Origin: Azolla caroliniana | Lineage: Eukaryota > Polypodiophyta | Length of the DNA stretch: 64,000 bases | Assembly: GCA_043228905.1 (NCBI GenBank) | Contig: JBHGNT010000005.1 | Coordinates: 16,864,001-16,928,000 of the forward strand | Direction of reading: 5' to 3' | Shown here: one piece after another, positions 20,060-32,190 of the stretch | Numbering within the stretch: position 1 is the first letter of the stretch | Layout: the number at the start of each line of letters is the position of its first letter | The notes under the pieces: generated by a model | What the model saw: the letters and a program-made list of their open reading frames with translations, nothing else | Databases searched by the model: none | Told to the model about the DNA's origin: nothing | Made by a program: the position numbers and the translations under genes

Positions 20060-22819
20060 TAGTTGACGTTCGTTGCTTGTGGCTCCGTCGGTCTGACCGG
20101 CTCTGTCTCCATTTCCAGCTCGACTAGTCTTACCGGCTCTTCCTCTATTTCAAGCTCTACTGGTCTTGGCGTCTCCTAGTTCTATTGTTCAGTGTGCACC
20201 AGTTCCTGCGGATGACCTTCCTTTATCGGCTCTTCCTGAGTACTATCTGGTTGGCGTCCCCCGGCTTTAACCGGCAATTGTTCTGAAAATGGCTCCTTGT
20301 CACTTATGCTAATCATCGTAGTTTTCTTGGCAACTTCTTGCCGTCACTGTTCCCGTTCGTACTTTTCGAAACGGAGTTGGTTGTCCAACTGGTCATCATC
20401 CAGTGATGCCACCAACTGGCATACTGCCACCCTCTGTTCATTAGCCAAGGATATGGAATCATCCTACAGTTCATCTTTTATTGCTTCAATGCTTTCTTTA
20501 TCCAGGATGTAAACTTCATTGCCCTCTTTCTGCCGGTTTTCCGTATCTGCCCGCAGCAACTATAGCTCTATTGCCTGCTTAGCCCACTTCGACCGCCATT
20601 GTACTGAGCTTTCTCCCACCAATTGCTTCGTTCAATTCCTCCATGCCAATACGATGTCTCGGATCCGCCCCAGCCCCATCTTCGACTTGTTTTTCCGCGG
20701 CCTGTTTTTCGTCCTTCAATTGTTTGATCAGGCTTGCAGTTGCCACTTCTTGGCTTCTGTAGTGCATGAGTTGGGTCTGATATGTCGTCTAAACTCTGTT
20801 TAGAGTCATTGTAGCGCTCTCCATTTCCGCATGGTGCTGCACTTGCAGGTCTAGTCACTCTTTTGATGTTGCCGCCAGTTGTTTCGCTACTTCGGCTCCC
20901 TTCGACTGCTCTTCCATCAATGCCGCCGTCAACCGGTTAATTTCCTCTCGGAATTCCCTGCACTTTTCCTGTTGCCGGTCAATTTCAGTAGTCAATTTCT
21001 TATGATCGGCATCCAAATGCTTATAATCCCGGTGCAGTCGGTCGAAGTCGTCGGTTTTCTGTTTGAGCTTTTGATTGATAAGCCGGCGAGTGCGGTCCTC
21101 AGGGTCTTTTTGTTGCCGAAGCTCTTCTTTGAGGCGCTCAATCTCCACTTCCGTCGTCCTCCGGAGTTTCTCTTTTTCTTGCAGGAGTTTTTCTTTCTCT
21201 TCTTTCAGCTGATCATATGCTTGATGACCTCTTCTCAAGCTTTCCTTTGCTCGGCGGAGACTGTTAGTCGTCTTCCTTTGTTCCTCCTATGTCGCTTTTT
21301 TCAAGTCTCGTTCCCAGGCTCGTAAGGCTTCTTGTGCTGCCAGGTCTTCCCTTAATGTGGCGAGCTCCTGTGTTGACGATTTATGAGTATCCGGGCTTGC
21401 TGCTATCACCAGGGTTTGATCGTTCTGTAGAGTTACCGGGGCCACCGGTTCCGATTGTTGTGGTCCTTCTATGACCAACTTGGCCATTTCTATTATGGCC
21501 CTCTCTATGTCTTCCTCCATGCTCCGGATTCTTGACTAGGCCTTCTCTAATTCCTCGGTTATGGCTTGCAACCGGTCTTCATGCGCTTTCTCTTCCGCTT
21601 CTGACTGGCACACGACCCCAGTCACTTGTTCTGCTACCCACCGGAGCCATTGACTGTCGGTGCCTTGTTTTCGTGTTGATTCTAGTCGTGGGATGGCATT
21701 TTCACTGGTCATGAGCCTACTATTGACGGTTACGTCAAGCAGCCGCTTTGGTTCTGGTTGTTGCTATTGCGGCGGTGACGCCGGTAATTCAATGATCAGT
21801 TCCTGATCCACCGGTACTACCGGGTCCTGGTCCGCTGGTTCCGCGATGTCCTACCGCACCAATTGCTCCGTCCTCGCTTCTTGTTGAGCCAGTTCTGTCA
21901 CCTTCCTAGGGTGCGGCTCCTCAAGGAGGGGTTCCCATATACTATCCTCCGTTAGCCTTGATGTCCCCCCTTCGTGGCCCTTTTCACTTGTCTAGCGACG
22001 CCGTAGCAGCGTCTCGGTCGGCTCGTCTTCCTGTTGTTCTTCTTCCAGGGTCTTGTTGTTGATTAACGCCGCCAAGGGGTCCTACCCCTGTGTTTTCTCC
22101 GGTTGTTGTTCTGCTTGTTGTTCCGATAGGCGCGGCTTGATTTTCAACGGTCTCCCCGAGGTGTCCACCGATGCCTCCTTCTCTGCCAGCCACTTCCAAT
22201 TAGGCCGTTCCTTCACCTGGGTAGCCAGGACTTGCAGCCATTTTGAAGTTGTTTTGGGGGTCGATTCTGTCGGTCTTCCCCTCTTTCTTTGTTTCATGGG
22301 CTCCACCGGTGGTGCTAACAAAGTGAGCCATTGCACCACTATTGTCCACATTTTTTTGTCATCTTTTATTGAGACGATGGCAGCGCTAAGGCCGTCGACA
22401 ATCATTATCGGCCAATCCACCTATACTCCCTCGTAGGTGGCTATGATCAAACCGGCTCTATTCCTGGGCATCGCCGGTGGTCGGGGGTATACATGGCCAT
22501 ACTCGTGGAGTACCCGAGCAATTTCCCGAAACAAGAGGTCTTCACTGCCTTGCGCGCGGTACGCGTTGCTGCCCATGGAGTATTCCCCAAAATACCTCGT
22601 CAGCAGCTCCTGTGAAGGGTTGTCGATCAAGTAGATTCCCCCTTCCGGTAGGCCGGTCATGGCTTGGATGGCTTCCTCGGTGATGACCTCCGTGTCGATG
22701 TCTTTAACGACATTTTCCGCATCTCCGTGCGGTAGTGCTTCGACTATCCTCAAGAATCCCTCTAGACCGTGTTGCTTCAGCCATTTATTAGCGGCTTCTG
22801 AGAGTACTATGCATTCCAT
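20060..22819 (-). pseudogene. Coiled-coil accessory protein of Ty3 element (GypC2)
   Basis: The minus-strand frame from ATG 22819 stays in register to at least 20579, about 747 codons, with stops (for example at 22421 and 22082) but no frameshift over this range. The N-terminal globular domain shows AANKWLKQHGLEGFLRIVEA, ITEEAIQAMTGLPEGGIY, RYFGEYSMGSNAY and VDWPIMIVDGLSAAI. A basic linker follows (KQRKRGRPTES). A long coiled coil then has dense E/K/Q heptads (KEEKEKLLQEKEKLRRTTEV at about 21200 and on to 20580). The 3' end toward 20060 is Gln/Pro-rich and unclear. The pattern V-x-T-x-x-x-I-x-x-x-x-GLP is reminiscent of plant transposon-associated domains, but I cannot name the family. It aligns with the ORF at 726. 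Confidence 0.65.
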
Positions 22820-23170
22820 GTCGTCGTCGGAGTCAGTAGGTTGTGGTAAGATGGATGGGTGCGCATGTGTGTTCTGCGTGCTCTCGCCTGATCACTCGTA
22901 ATCACCTGTGTACTCTGAGATCTCTGTGTTCGTGAAATGAAAGGGATTCTACGGGGCGAAGGTTTTCTTTCTCTATGCGTGGCGCCTTTTCTTGATTCCC
23001 ACGCATGCACGTCTTGTACTAATATGGCAGTCAGTTGGCACGTGGTGCATTTTTTAAAGGGCTTTAATTAGCCACGCACCACACCTTTTCAAACTGCCCG
23101 TTCGCTCCTCGCCTCTGCATGATGATTTTTTTTATTTTATTTTATTTTTAAATTTGGGTTTTAGTTCACC
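22820..23170 (-). other. Leader upstream of the coiled-coil ORF (GypC2)
   Basis: No ORF was seen. The region has a T-rich low-complexity run (about 23125-23150) and CAGGTGATTACGAG near 22900 on the minus strand. It corresponds in position to 400-725. The edge to the chromovirus fragment is not sharp. Confidence 0.4.
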
Positions 23171-23197
23171 AGAAGCACTAGGTCCGTATCCCGGTTA

Positions 23198-24467
23198 TTG
23201 CCCATTTCACGTTTGCTGGCCACTTGTTTGTCATATCTTGCACCTCGTCCCGGTGATCCAACATTTGATAATCAAAAGCAAGTAATCTTGGGACCAACAC
23301 GATTGCACAAGACGCGGATTTTTCACACCCCGATGGATTCACGGATTACCGATGACATACGTCCAAACTTGATGACGGATAGTTTTGCTCAAGACATCCT
23401 GGCGCACATTGATACTTCTCGGGCATCCTGTTCTCAGTCTCAGCAACCAGGTATTGACTACCGACAATTCGAATATCATGATGGTTTGTTATTCTTTAAA
23501 AAGTGCGTATATGTCCCCGATTGCTCCTATCGCATTCAAATCGTCCAGCATTGTCACGACACCCATACGGCGGGACATTTCGGTAGTACTAAGACGTTAG
23601 AGCTAGTGCAGCGATCTTTTTGGTGGCCCCACATGCGCCGTTTTGTCGACGACTACGTGCGGACCTGTGATGTTTGCTGCCAAGCAAAGATGCCACAACA
23701 CCATCCATATGGCTTGTTGGAACCCTTACCGATTCCAAGTAAGCCATGACAGTCTATTTGTCTTGATTTTATCACAGATCTGCCAGTCTCGCAGGGGTTC
23801 GATGCTATCTTAACCATCGTCGATCGATATACGAAGATGGCACATTTTGTTCCGTGTACTAAGGCCATCACTAGCGAGGAAACCGTTGCCCTAGTCATGC
23901 GTGAGGTATTTCGGCATCATGGCCTCCCAGACAGTATCATCAGTGACCAAGGACCGCAATTTGTCTCCAAATTTTGGGAGCATCTCTTCAAGATGCTCAA
24001 GGTCTATTGCAACCTCTCCTCCAGCTACCATCCTCAGACCGATGGGCAGGCAGAACAAACAAACCAAACGCTAGAGCAATATCTCCGGTGTTTCCTAAGT
24101 TATCAACAGGACGATTGGGCCGAGATTCTCCACTTTGCATATAATAATGTTGTTCACTCCTCGACTCGAGTCTCCCCATTCTACGCTTATACCGGTTCTC
24201 ATCCTCGTTGGTCGGTGATCGACACCTCGGAGCTACCTACCAATCCTCATGCCGGGGATCATTTGGAGAGACTACGCAAGATCCAGACAGATCTCTCGAC
24301 TCATCTTCGTCATGCTCAACAGTCACAGAAGACTTACGCGGATCTTCATCGGCTTCCCTCCTCTTTTGCTATCGGAGATCGAGTATGGCTCTTACGTCGT
24401 CACATCAAGACTACTCGACCGTGCGACAAGTTGAATTATCGACGACTCGGTCCTTTCAGTATTACGG
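23198..24467 (+). pseudogene. Chromovirus integrase (Chr1), N-terminal part
   Basis: The fragment opens in the linker after RNase H. It shows the HHCC zinc region (HDTHTAGHFG, CDVCCQAK), the core (CLDFITDLP, SDQGPQFVS, HPQTDGQAEQ) with all three acidic residues, and the post-core GDRVWLLRRHIKT. The only break is a TGA at 23747, in the place of the usual Trp. GypT1 cuts it at LGPFSIT. Confidence 0.9.
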
Positions 24468-25116
24468 TGTCGTGAAGAAAACCGTCCCTTGGCGCAATCG
24501 GTGAATAGCGCACATGAACCGGCCCTTCACGTGTTTGCGCTCTTAATGTATATAATAGAGAATTAGGTACATAGAGATATCCTGGGTAGTTAGATTCGGT
24601 AGGTAGGAAGTAAATGAGGGAGACGGCTCCCTTCTTGACGCTATAAAGGAGAGGGAGACGCAGGGAGAAGGGATCGGGCATTAAGGAGGACGAAGTGCTG
24701 TCGGACCGGAACGGAACGCTTCTCCTCTGTTCGTTCACCATCGCTCTTCTCTGCAAGTTTTCAGGAGGCTCACGCTGCTTCGAGGAACGCCCATGTGTTT
24801 CCGGCAGCACCTCCACCGTTTTCTCCTTTCGTGCGCAGACGAACAGGCATCGGCATCTGTTCGCCGGCCTGTTCGGTTGTAACCGCTCGCGTGCTTTGTT
24901 GTGTATTCTGTTACTCGTTAATATACAAACACTTGTGTCTCCCTATCTCTGTGTCCCTTCGCGTCATCTGTGTTGACGGGTCGTGCCCCTTTGTTTCTTA
25001 CTCATACGTGACAGGGCGTCTCTCTCTTTCTCATTCCCCTTCTATCACCTGCTCTTCGGTCCAAGACCCCGATGGTCCCGCCTCGTTTCTCCATGCACGC
25101 GCGTAGTAACGCGACA
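24468..25116 (+). repeat. 5' LTR of GypT1
   Basis: It begins TGTCGTGAAG and ends ACGCGACA. It differs from 42402-43051 at a dozen or so positions by eye, mostly transitions. Confidence 0.95.
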
Positions 25117-25120
25117 TATT

Positions 25121-25137
25121 TGGTGAACCCGACGTGA
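25121..25137 (+). other. Primer binding site of GypT1
   Basis: TGGTGAACCCGACGTGA lies four bases inside the LTR, matching GypT2 and GypT3. Confidence 0.9.
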
Positions 25138-25160
25138 AGCAGGCGGCAGAGGAGCAGAAG

Positions 25161-27286
25161 ATGAGGGGGTCGGATCTTGCAAAGGCCATGGCTTCGGCCG
25201 TGGACCGGATAGTGAGCGCACGCGAGGGCACCGACGCCCTTGACAGGGCTATTGAGGCGATCGTCGGTATGATCGGCCGATTCAATGGAAAGGATGCCAC
25301 GAGTTATTTGGCGTCCTACCGGGCGGAGATGTTGATGAGGGACATTCCAGAGGAGAGGCATCTTGCCGGATTCCCTCGAGTGGCGATGCCAGGCATCCAT
25401 GCGGAGGTGCTCGAGGTCCGGGCGGAGAGCCGGACCTGGGAGGAGTTCGAAGGACGGCTCCTGGAGAAATACGGGCTGGATGACGTGCTTCGACTTTCGA
25501 AGCGGAGCTTCATGGAGTGGGTGGAGTCCCCCAACAAAGGAAGAAATGTGTCGGTACTCCTCCGGGAGTTTGAGGAACGCTTTGCGCGCCTTTCGGCGCT
25601 CGATCGAACTATTCTGGACACAAGTCGTGTCCTACTGTTTGTCAAATCGGTTGACCCACGGGATCGAGGGCAAGTTGGCTCCTTACTGGACACCGAAGAC
25701 GGGCTGACGACCGACTGGGCCGCGGTAAAATGAGTCTGTGCCGTTTTGATAAACGGTGGGAGTGGGCTGATACAGAGGCGACCGGGGCGGGACTTGTCGC
25801 AGCAAAGAAGCTTGAACCGGTACCGCAGGCGCGAAGGGAAGAGACCCGGGAGTGGCTCGAAACCGGTTCGTCTTCGACCGGCGTGATCAGAGGCTCGTCC
25901 GGGGGGGCAGCTCTGGAGGAGTTGACACAAGCGGTAAAGGATCTCCAGATCGGCCAGGCTCAGAGGGAAGGCGGCGATCAGGCTCGTGACCGACGGGCTC
26001 CGGCAGGAAGTAGGTGCATGTGGTGCGACGAGGTCGGCCACATCCGGAAAGACTGTGGGGACTTTATGGAGGCTTTGAGAAGCCGTGTAGTGTACCTATG
26101 GGAAGGTCGGGTGCACACCAACGATACCCGGAGAGCCCTGAACCGAAACGACGGGAGAGGAGGAATGAAAAGGCTGATGGAAGAGGCGGCAGCCCGGCAC
26201 GCGGAGACCGTCCACTACTCAGCGTCAGCCGGTATTCAGGTTGGGGGCAGCGGGGTCCGGAAGGAGAGCAAAGCCGAGTTCTGGCCGACATTGCTGGAAG
26301 GCCTCGCCGGTGCCCGACTGAAGAGAGACAAGGCGAACTGCGCGGAGAAGCGGGTCCAGGAGGTAACCGGGTGGAGTGACCCGGTCGAAGAAAAGACGGG
26401 TTTCGTCGAGGCAGCTTGCCAGAACTACGAGGCTCTGGTTGAAGACAAACGGGTAGGTAAAATCGGAGGGGCCGGACCCTCACAGAGATACGAAACCCGA
26501 TTCAGGCCGAAACGGAACGAGGTCGGTGAGTCCAGTGCCCGGGATAACCACAAGAAGGGAGAATACCGTTTGGGCACGGAGATCGAAAGGACCACGAACC
26601 TACGAAAGGTCCTGGAAGAACGAATCCTCGACAGCAAGGTGGAACTGTCGTTGCGGGAGGTGCTCGGGATCGCCAAGAAGGAGTTCCACGACTCCATCGT
26701 GGACTTGGTGAAGAGGAAGAGGCTGTCGACGGAGGCAGAACCGGAAAGGCCGGTGGAAGTGCGGACGGCGCACATAGAGGACATGGCGCTGGAAGAAGAG
26801 TGGACGGAGAGCCACTATTCGAGGCCACACTGGGCCCGAGCGACCACGGAAACCCCGGTGAAGATCGGGGATGTTCAGGAACCGGTGGTGGCGTTGGTGG
26901 ACCACGGTTCGGAAATAAACCTGATGTCCATGGACTTCTACAAGAAGGGGAAATGGCCGATCAACACTAAGCACGGGTGGAAGATACGGGCGGCGACGCG
27001 CACCACCGAGGAACTACACAGGGCCTGCCCAAACATGCGAGTCAAGATCGGCGACATTGAGATAGACCAGCACTTCTTCGTGCAGGAAACATCCTCGCAC
27101 CCGGTCATACTAGGGGAACCATACATTACGGCAGTGCGAATGGAGACCAAGGTGCTGGACAACGGGTCGGCTTACGCGAGGGTCAAGAGTCAGGACAGGC
27201 GTCATTCGGTCCAGTTCCTGACGGTGCGACCCAACCACGAGAGAAACCGTGAGTCCCTCGGTGGCGAGAACCGAGAGGATTTTTAG
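25161..27286 (+). pseudogene. Ty3 gag-protease (GypT1), one frameshift
   Basis: The first frame starts at ATG 25161 and ends at a TGA at 25731-25733. The second frame overlaps it (ATGA at 25730) and runs to 27286. In GypT3 the same join is continuous (PVKRACNWRDKR), so a one-base slip near 25730 most likely breaks this copy. Domains: capsid (FNGKDATSYLASYRAEM, TWEEFEGRLLEKYG), zinc knuckle CMWCDEVGHIRKDC near residue 275 of the joined product, and a protease with ALVDHGSEINLMS. Its catalytic triplet is D-H-G rather than D-S/T-G. Translation of the second frame from the overlapping ATG is possible but not needed to explain it. Confidence 0.8.
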
Positions 27287-27409
27287 AGAGGGTTGCCCAG
27301 GCGTGGGGCCGCGACAGTCCGGACACTCCAGGAAAACCCCACAAATGTACGATAGAAGCGAAACCAAAGAAACCTTGTACCATAAGTAGGAAGTTTTGTT
27401 TCTCCGACA

Positions 27410-29285
27410 ACGGAGGGTGTACGATAGTCGGCGTCGTTGGCCGAGAAAAGACAAGGGCGGAAGAGCGACTTCGGACGTGCGGAGTTCTCGGGCCCAGCGA
27501 GGAAATCAACGAAGCCGTGGAGGCGGTCTCCTTCGACGATACCTTGGGAATACTGCGAGGGATGGTCGAAGAGGGCCTTAAAGAGGACCGGACAATACCA
27601 GTTTGTTCCGAAGAAATGTACGAAGTCATCGCGGACTTCAGTCGAGGGCTCGAGTCGGATAGGATGGCCCAGGTTAACACGAAGTACAAGACTGTGGACC
27701 GGAAGGTAAGGCCAGTCGCGGCACCCTTACCGAAGGACAGCGAGTTACGAATCAAAGGGGTCGCGTCGGACCCCAGTTTACGAGATCCGGCCTGCATAGG
27801 GCACGCCTTCACCGACAGAACGCTACGGGAGCTCAAAATCGGTGGGGGCGGGTTCCTACTACCGGCAGAAGAAGACCGGTTTCGGAGAATGCTCGGAAGG
27901 CACGGGAAAGCCTTCGCATTGTCGCCGGGAGAGATCGGGTGCATAGACCTGGCAGTCGTGAAGCCGATGGTGATATTCACGATACCGCATGTGCCGTGGA
28001 ATCTCAAACCAATTTCGGTACCGAGAGCTCACATCCCGGAGCTGATGGAGCTATTGAGGCAGAAAGTCGATATGGGCATCCTCGAACCGTCGAGTGCCCC
28101 GTACTCGAACCGGTGGTTTACCTTACCGAAGAAGAACGGGACATTGTGCTTCATTCAAGACCTGCAACCGGTCAACAGAGTGACCATTCGGAACGCAGGA
28201 ATCGGACCAACGATAGACGAGTTCGCGGAGGCCTTCGCCGGAAGGTCGATCTACTCGGTCAATGATCTGTACTCGGGGTACGATCAGTTCCAACTAGCCA
28301 TAGAGAGCAGAGACATTACGACGATGCGGACTCCTCTCGGCCTAGTGCGGATGTGCACCCTGCCACAAGGAGGGACGAACTCGGTGGCCCACATGGTGAA
28401 TGCAATGAACAAGGTGTTGAGGGATTGTATCCCGGACATCACCATGCCATTCTTGGAAGACATCCCGATCAAGGGATGTCCGGTGGAGGAAAAGGACGAA
28501 ACGGTTGGACCGGACGGATGCTGGAAATTCGTAGCAACACACATTGACGACTGCGAGAGGGTGCTACAAAGGCTAGAGGACACGAGGCTCACCTTCTCCG
28601 GGGAGAAATCGGCCTTCGGGCAATCAGAGATCATGGTCGTCGGACATCTATGCGGGCCGTATGGCCGGAAACTGTCTCCGGCTAAGGTGGAAGCCATCTC
28701 CTCAATGAAGCCCGACTGTAACTCGGTCGCGGAGGTACGGAGGTTTTTGGGAGCATGCGCGTTCTACCACATATGGATCCCGCATTACGCCCACATTGCC
28801 GAGCCGCTATACGGGTTGCTGAAAAAGGGGCGAAAATTCGAGTGGCGAGACGAGCATGCGGAGTCGGTCCGAAAGATGAAGGAGGCTCTTTCTACAGCAC
28901 CGGCACTCCGGAAGGCTGTCTACGAGAAAGGCACTCCCATCTACATAACGGTAGATACAAGTCCGAGCGGGATCGGATGGGTCGTCAACCAAGAAGATGA
29001 GGATGGCATTCGGTTCCCAATCCGGTTCGGCGCCAAGGTCCTCAGCAAGCGATAGTGAGGATACTCCCAGGTTAAACGCGAACTCTGGGGTATCGTTTCG
29101 GCGGTGAAGGCCGATAAAGACTATCTGATCGGGTCAGAAGTGATTATCGAGATGGACTGCCTGCCGATTCTCGGCATGGTTTCCGGATGCGCAAGCCCCG
29201 GACCTGGCGATGCTCAGGTGGATAGCGTACATCAAGTCCCTGGATCCGGAAATACGACACATTTCCGGGAAAGACAATGCCATGG
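27410..29285 (+). pseudogene. Ty3 reverse transcriptase-RNase H (GypT1)
   Basis: The frame is open from about 27410 to a double stop TAG-TGA at 29053-29058, then continues in the same frame for about 50 codons before a frameshift near 29205. Order: linker, reverse transcriptase (MGILEPSSAPYSNRWFTLPK, IQDLQPVNRVTIRN, LYSGYDQFQLAI, TLPQGGTNS), RNase H (PIYITVDTSPSGIGWV, KRELWGIV, MDCLPILG). The polymerase box reads FLEDIPIKG, so the first of the two catalytic Asp residues is Glu. GypC3 inserts after the codons for GKDNAM. Both codons of the double stop could come from C-to-T changes in CAG-CGA. Confidence 0.9.
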
Positions 29286-29788
29286 TGTTGTAGGTTTTAG
29301 GGTTAGGGTTAAGGATGATGAATGATAACGATAGACATGGTGGTCATGATGAGGATGATGAAGAGCATGATGATGAGAGATCGTATAGAGAAGCATAGAG
29401 AAGCATTGCGGGGTGGGGGGTGGTGCCTAGAATGGCTCCACCCCCCTCCCAAGGGGATTCAACGTTGAGGGGGAGAGAGAGAGAGAAAGAGGGATGACAA
29501 GAGAGAGATTAGGAGAGAAATGGTTCATTCTTCATTCATTCCCCATAAGGGGTTAAATAGTACAAGAGGGGGTAGTTACAAAGGGGTGTAAGCCCCATAG
29601 AGCATTCATACTGGACACTCACTCACACCTCATCGTATCCCTCCACATGCACACACGTGTGCATGTGTTCACATACATATCAACTCACAATTACATTTAT
29701 GTTCCCTACACATATACAACATCATCATGATAATATTCGACCCTCGCTCATCACACTTGACTCTCCGTACAACTCGTACGGAGTAACA
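29286..29788 (-). repeat. Left LTR-like end of GypC3
   Basis: It starts TGTTGTAGGTTTTAGGG and ends GGAGTAACA, followed by the conserved motif TGGCACGCCCGTGGGA at 29792. It is not alignable by eye to 31821-32190 apart from the first seven bases and the CA end. Confidence 0.6.
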
Positions 29789-31820
29789 CATATGGCACGC
29801 CCGTGGGAAAGTGCGTTGCACGTCGATCCCACATGCCTTGATGATGATATCTCTTCGACCGGAACTTCCATCGGTCCTTTCAACGATCGACTCCCTCGAT
29901 CGGAGCGCTTGACTCGATCATCTCCATCGGTCAGCGACTTTTCCGCGACATGAACATTCTCATTCTGTCGTCTTACGAACTTTGGTATCCTCTTTCGGGT
30001 CCTTAAAAATGTTGTGTGCATGTATGTTATTCTTTGTTGATTTTGTGAGTTGTCATGGTCGATCACGTCCATTTCTTTAGGTGGATGAGATTTCAAAATT
30101 TCATAGGTGCCCTTTGATTTTTAAAATTTTCTTATATACCCTCAGGTTTTTACAATTATGTTTGATACCCTCATCTTTCTTCTTTCTTTCTCTTCTTTCC
30201 CTCTTCTTTTCCATTTCTGTTACTACTTCTTTCTTTCTTTCTCGCCTGCTTTCTTCTTCCTCATTCTTTCTTCCCGTTCTTCCTTATTCTTCCGTGTATG
30301 CCTTTCTCTCTCTTCTTTCTGTCTCTTCTTTCTGTTTCTCAGACTGCATCATCTTCTTCTTTCTCTTCTTCATTCACCACTGCTATGTCCATTGTCCGTT
30401 GCTTCCCATCCTTCTACTCCCTGTCGTTTCCTGTTTTCTTCTTCCTCTTTCTATTTCTCCATCTTCTTCTATGCCTATCGCTTTCTTGCTTCTCTGTTTC
30501 TGTTTCTTCTTATTTTCTTCGTATTTCTTCCTTTGTTTTGACGCATTCCGTCGGCCTCCTGTTAGGTCTGCGCCTGTGGTGGTTGTCGGCTCTTCCGAGG
30601 TCTCTGTCTCTCTATTCATCCACTGGTTGTTGTCCGGCCATCCGTTGTCCGATCGTCGTCCCATTCCGGCCGTTGTTTGGCGGTTCTTTGTCCAGCCCGT
30701 CTGGCCACTCCGACCACTGTTCGGCTATTCTAGATGCTGCGGTCGCTCCTCGGCCACTGTTTGGCCGTCGTGGCCATCTCCGACTGCTGCTGTCGTCCTT
30801 GTCCGGCAACCTCCATTCCGACGCCGTTCGGCCACTACGACCGCTCTTAGGTCGCTCTTCCGTCTCTGTCGGTGTCTGGTCGTCTGTCTATTTCTCTATC
30901 TCCGTAGCGCTTTTGGTATTGATGTCAACGACCCTTCGGTCCCGGACATTCTGTTCATTTGTCCGGCCCATTCCGGTCAGTCTCTGTTTGTCACCATCGC
31001 TTTGTGATTGGCCGCCTCTATTCGGACGCATATCCCACCGCGACTATTTGTTCTTTGTCAATTTTTCGGTCGTAGCTCGGTCCGGCGCCATTCAGCCACT
31101 CCAACTGCTCTTCAGTCGCTCTCCGGTCGGAGCTTTTCCGGCTTCACCTCCATCTCTATCTATCTTGGTGTTGTCGACCGCTCTTCCGCTTCTATCCGGT
31201 GATACCGGCTTCCCTATCGTCCCTGTCCGGTGCCTGTGTGCCTTCTGTCCGGCAATGTTGCCCCATGGTCGCCATTGTTAGTCTCGTCCGGTATTCGACC
31301 TAGGGTTTGCTCGTGGCTTTCTGGTGTCTCTGGTCCTCGATGTCTGGTCTGCTTTTGCATCTCCTTCTCCGTCTTCTATGGCCATTCGATGTGAACCAAG
31401 TCTGGTTCTTGCTCCGATTCCGGTTTCGACTCTTTCTGCGTTGCTTCGTCTGGAACCATCTCTCGTGCACTCTCAGCACATCCTGCCGGCCTCCGCTCCA
31501 CACACTGCGTCTTTTCCACCGCAGTCTCCTGGTGGGCTTCTCTTACCGGTCGTGCTTGCACCGGTTCTCTTTGCGTCGCTGTTTGTCCAGTCGTGCATCT
31601 TGCACCACGCTTCGAACACGCACATTGTCACTAACCGCATTCGGAAACACGTACATGGACACCAATCGCAACCTTACATAAACACCGTTCCATTCATGAA
31701 TTCTTTCATCGCATTGTCATTTCCTGTACTCACACAAATATGTCGCTATGGCCTTCATCACCGCGTATCATTCTTTGACTCCGTTTCCAAAGGGGGGTCG
31801 CCGTAGTGGTCGCCAAAATG
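29789..31820 (-). other. Interior of GypC3, no recognisable gene
   Basis: The plus strand is a long pyrimidine-rich stretch (about 30160-30540, TTCTTTCTTTC-like) followed by a region full of CCGG/GGCC words (30560-31290). Plus-strand frames up to 327 codons here are low-complexity Ser/Phe/Leu strings, antisense to the element, and are not believed. A minus-strand frame at 31503-31300 encodes a very basic Arg-rich peptide of 67 residues of unknown worth. Confidence 0.5.
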
Positions 31821-32190
31821 TGTTGTATGTATGGCTGGACTAGCCTCAACACAGGTGTCTATCCGACACTTCTCCAAAGGGGTGGTAGGGATAGGATGTT
31901 AATACACGCGTATGATAATTACACTTAAGCACAGACGAAGATAAGATTAAACAGCATAAGCAAACTATATTAATTCTTCGCGCTTTCATTACAAAACATC
32001 GGATCCTTTTATAGGCATCCGGCCAGATTACAATCGGTGCTCGGTAGGCAACCGTTAACCGAAACCGAATCGGTTCGGATCCGGATCGGTTACAACTACC
32101 GGATCCGTCCCTCCTAATAATTCTATTCCTATTTCTATATTTATCCGATCCGACCTTGCTTTCCCATTTGCCTTCTCTGACCGGCCAACA
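31821..32190 (-). repeat. Right (5') LTR of GypC3
   Basis: This 370-bp LTR runs from TGTTGTATG to GGCCAACA and belongs to the GypC2 LTR lineage. The primer site starts five bases inside it. Confidence 0.8.

Larger units (their letters stand above)
29286..32190 (-). mobile_element. GypC3: short non-autonomous LTR element with two unlike LTRs
   Basis: CATGG flanks it on both sides (29281-29285 and 32191-32195), and removing it restores the RNase H-integrase frame. The right LTR (31821-32190) resembles GypC2 LTRs (CAAAGGGGTG, CCTTTTATAGG, GGCCAACA). It is followed on the minus strand by a primer site TGGCGACCACTACGG (31815 to 31801). The left end (29286-29788) has LTR-like ends (TGTTGTAGG, GAGTAACA) but a different body. 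The interior has no gag or pol. Confidence 0.75.

Noticed and set aside
25730-25733. ATGA stop-start coupling between two GypT1 gag ORFs as designed frameshift
   Set aside because: The sister element GypT3 is continuous through the same residues, so a one-base mutation is the simpler reading.
29286-29320. Telomere-like TTTTAGGGTTAGGG at the left end of GypC3
   Set aside because: Only two to three units at an LTR edge flanked by a TSD; not a telomeric array.
30081-31281. Two plus-strand frames of 308 and 327 codons
   Set aside because: They are low-complexity Ser/Phe/Leu strings from a pyrimidine-rich tract, antisense to GypC3, and match no known domain.
32158-32190. Integrase start at ATG 32156 inside the GypC3 LTR
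   Set aside because: Those first codons belong to the LTR. The native frame continues from 29285 across the CATGG duplication.
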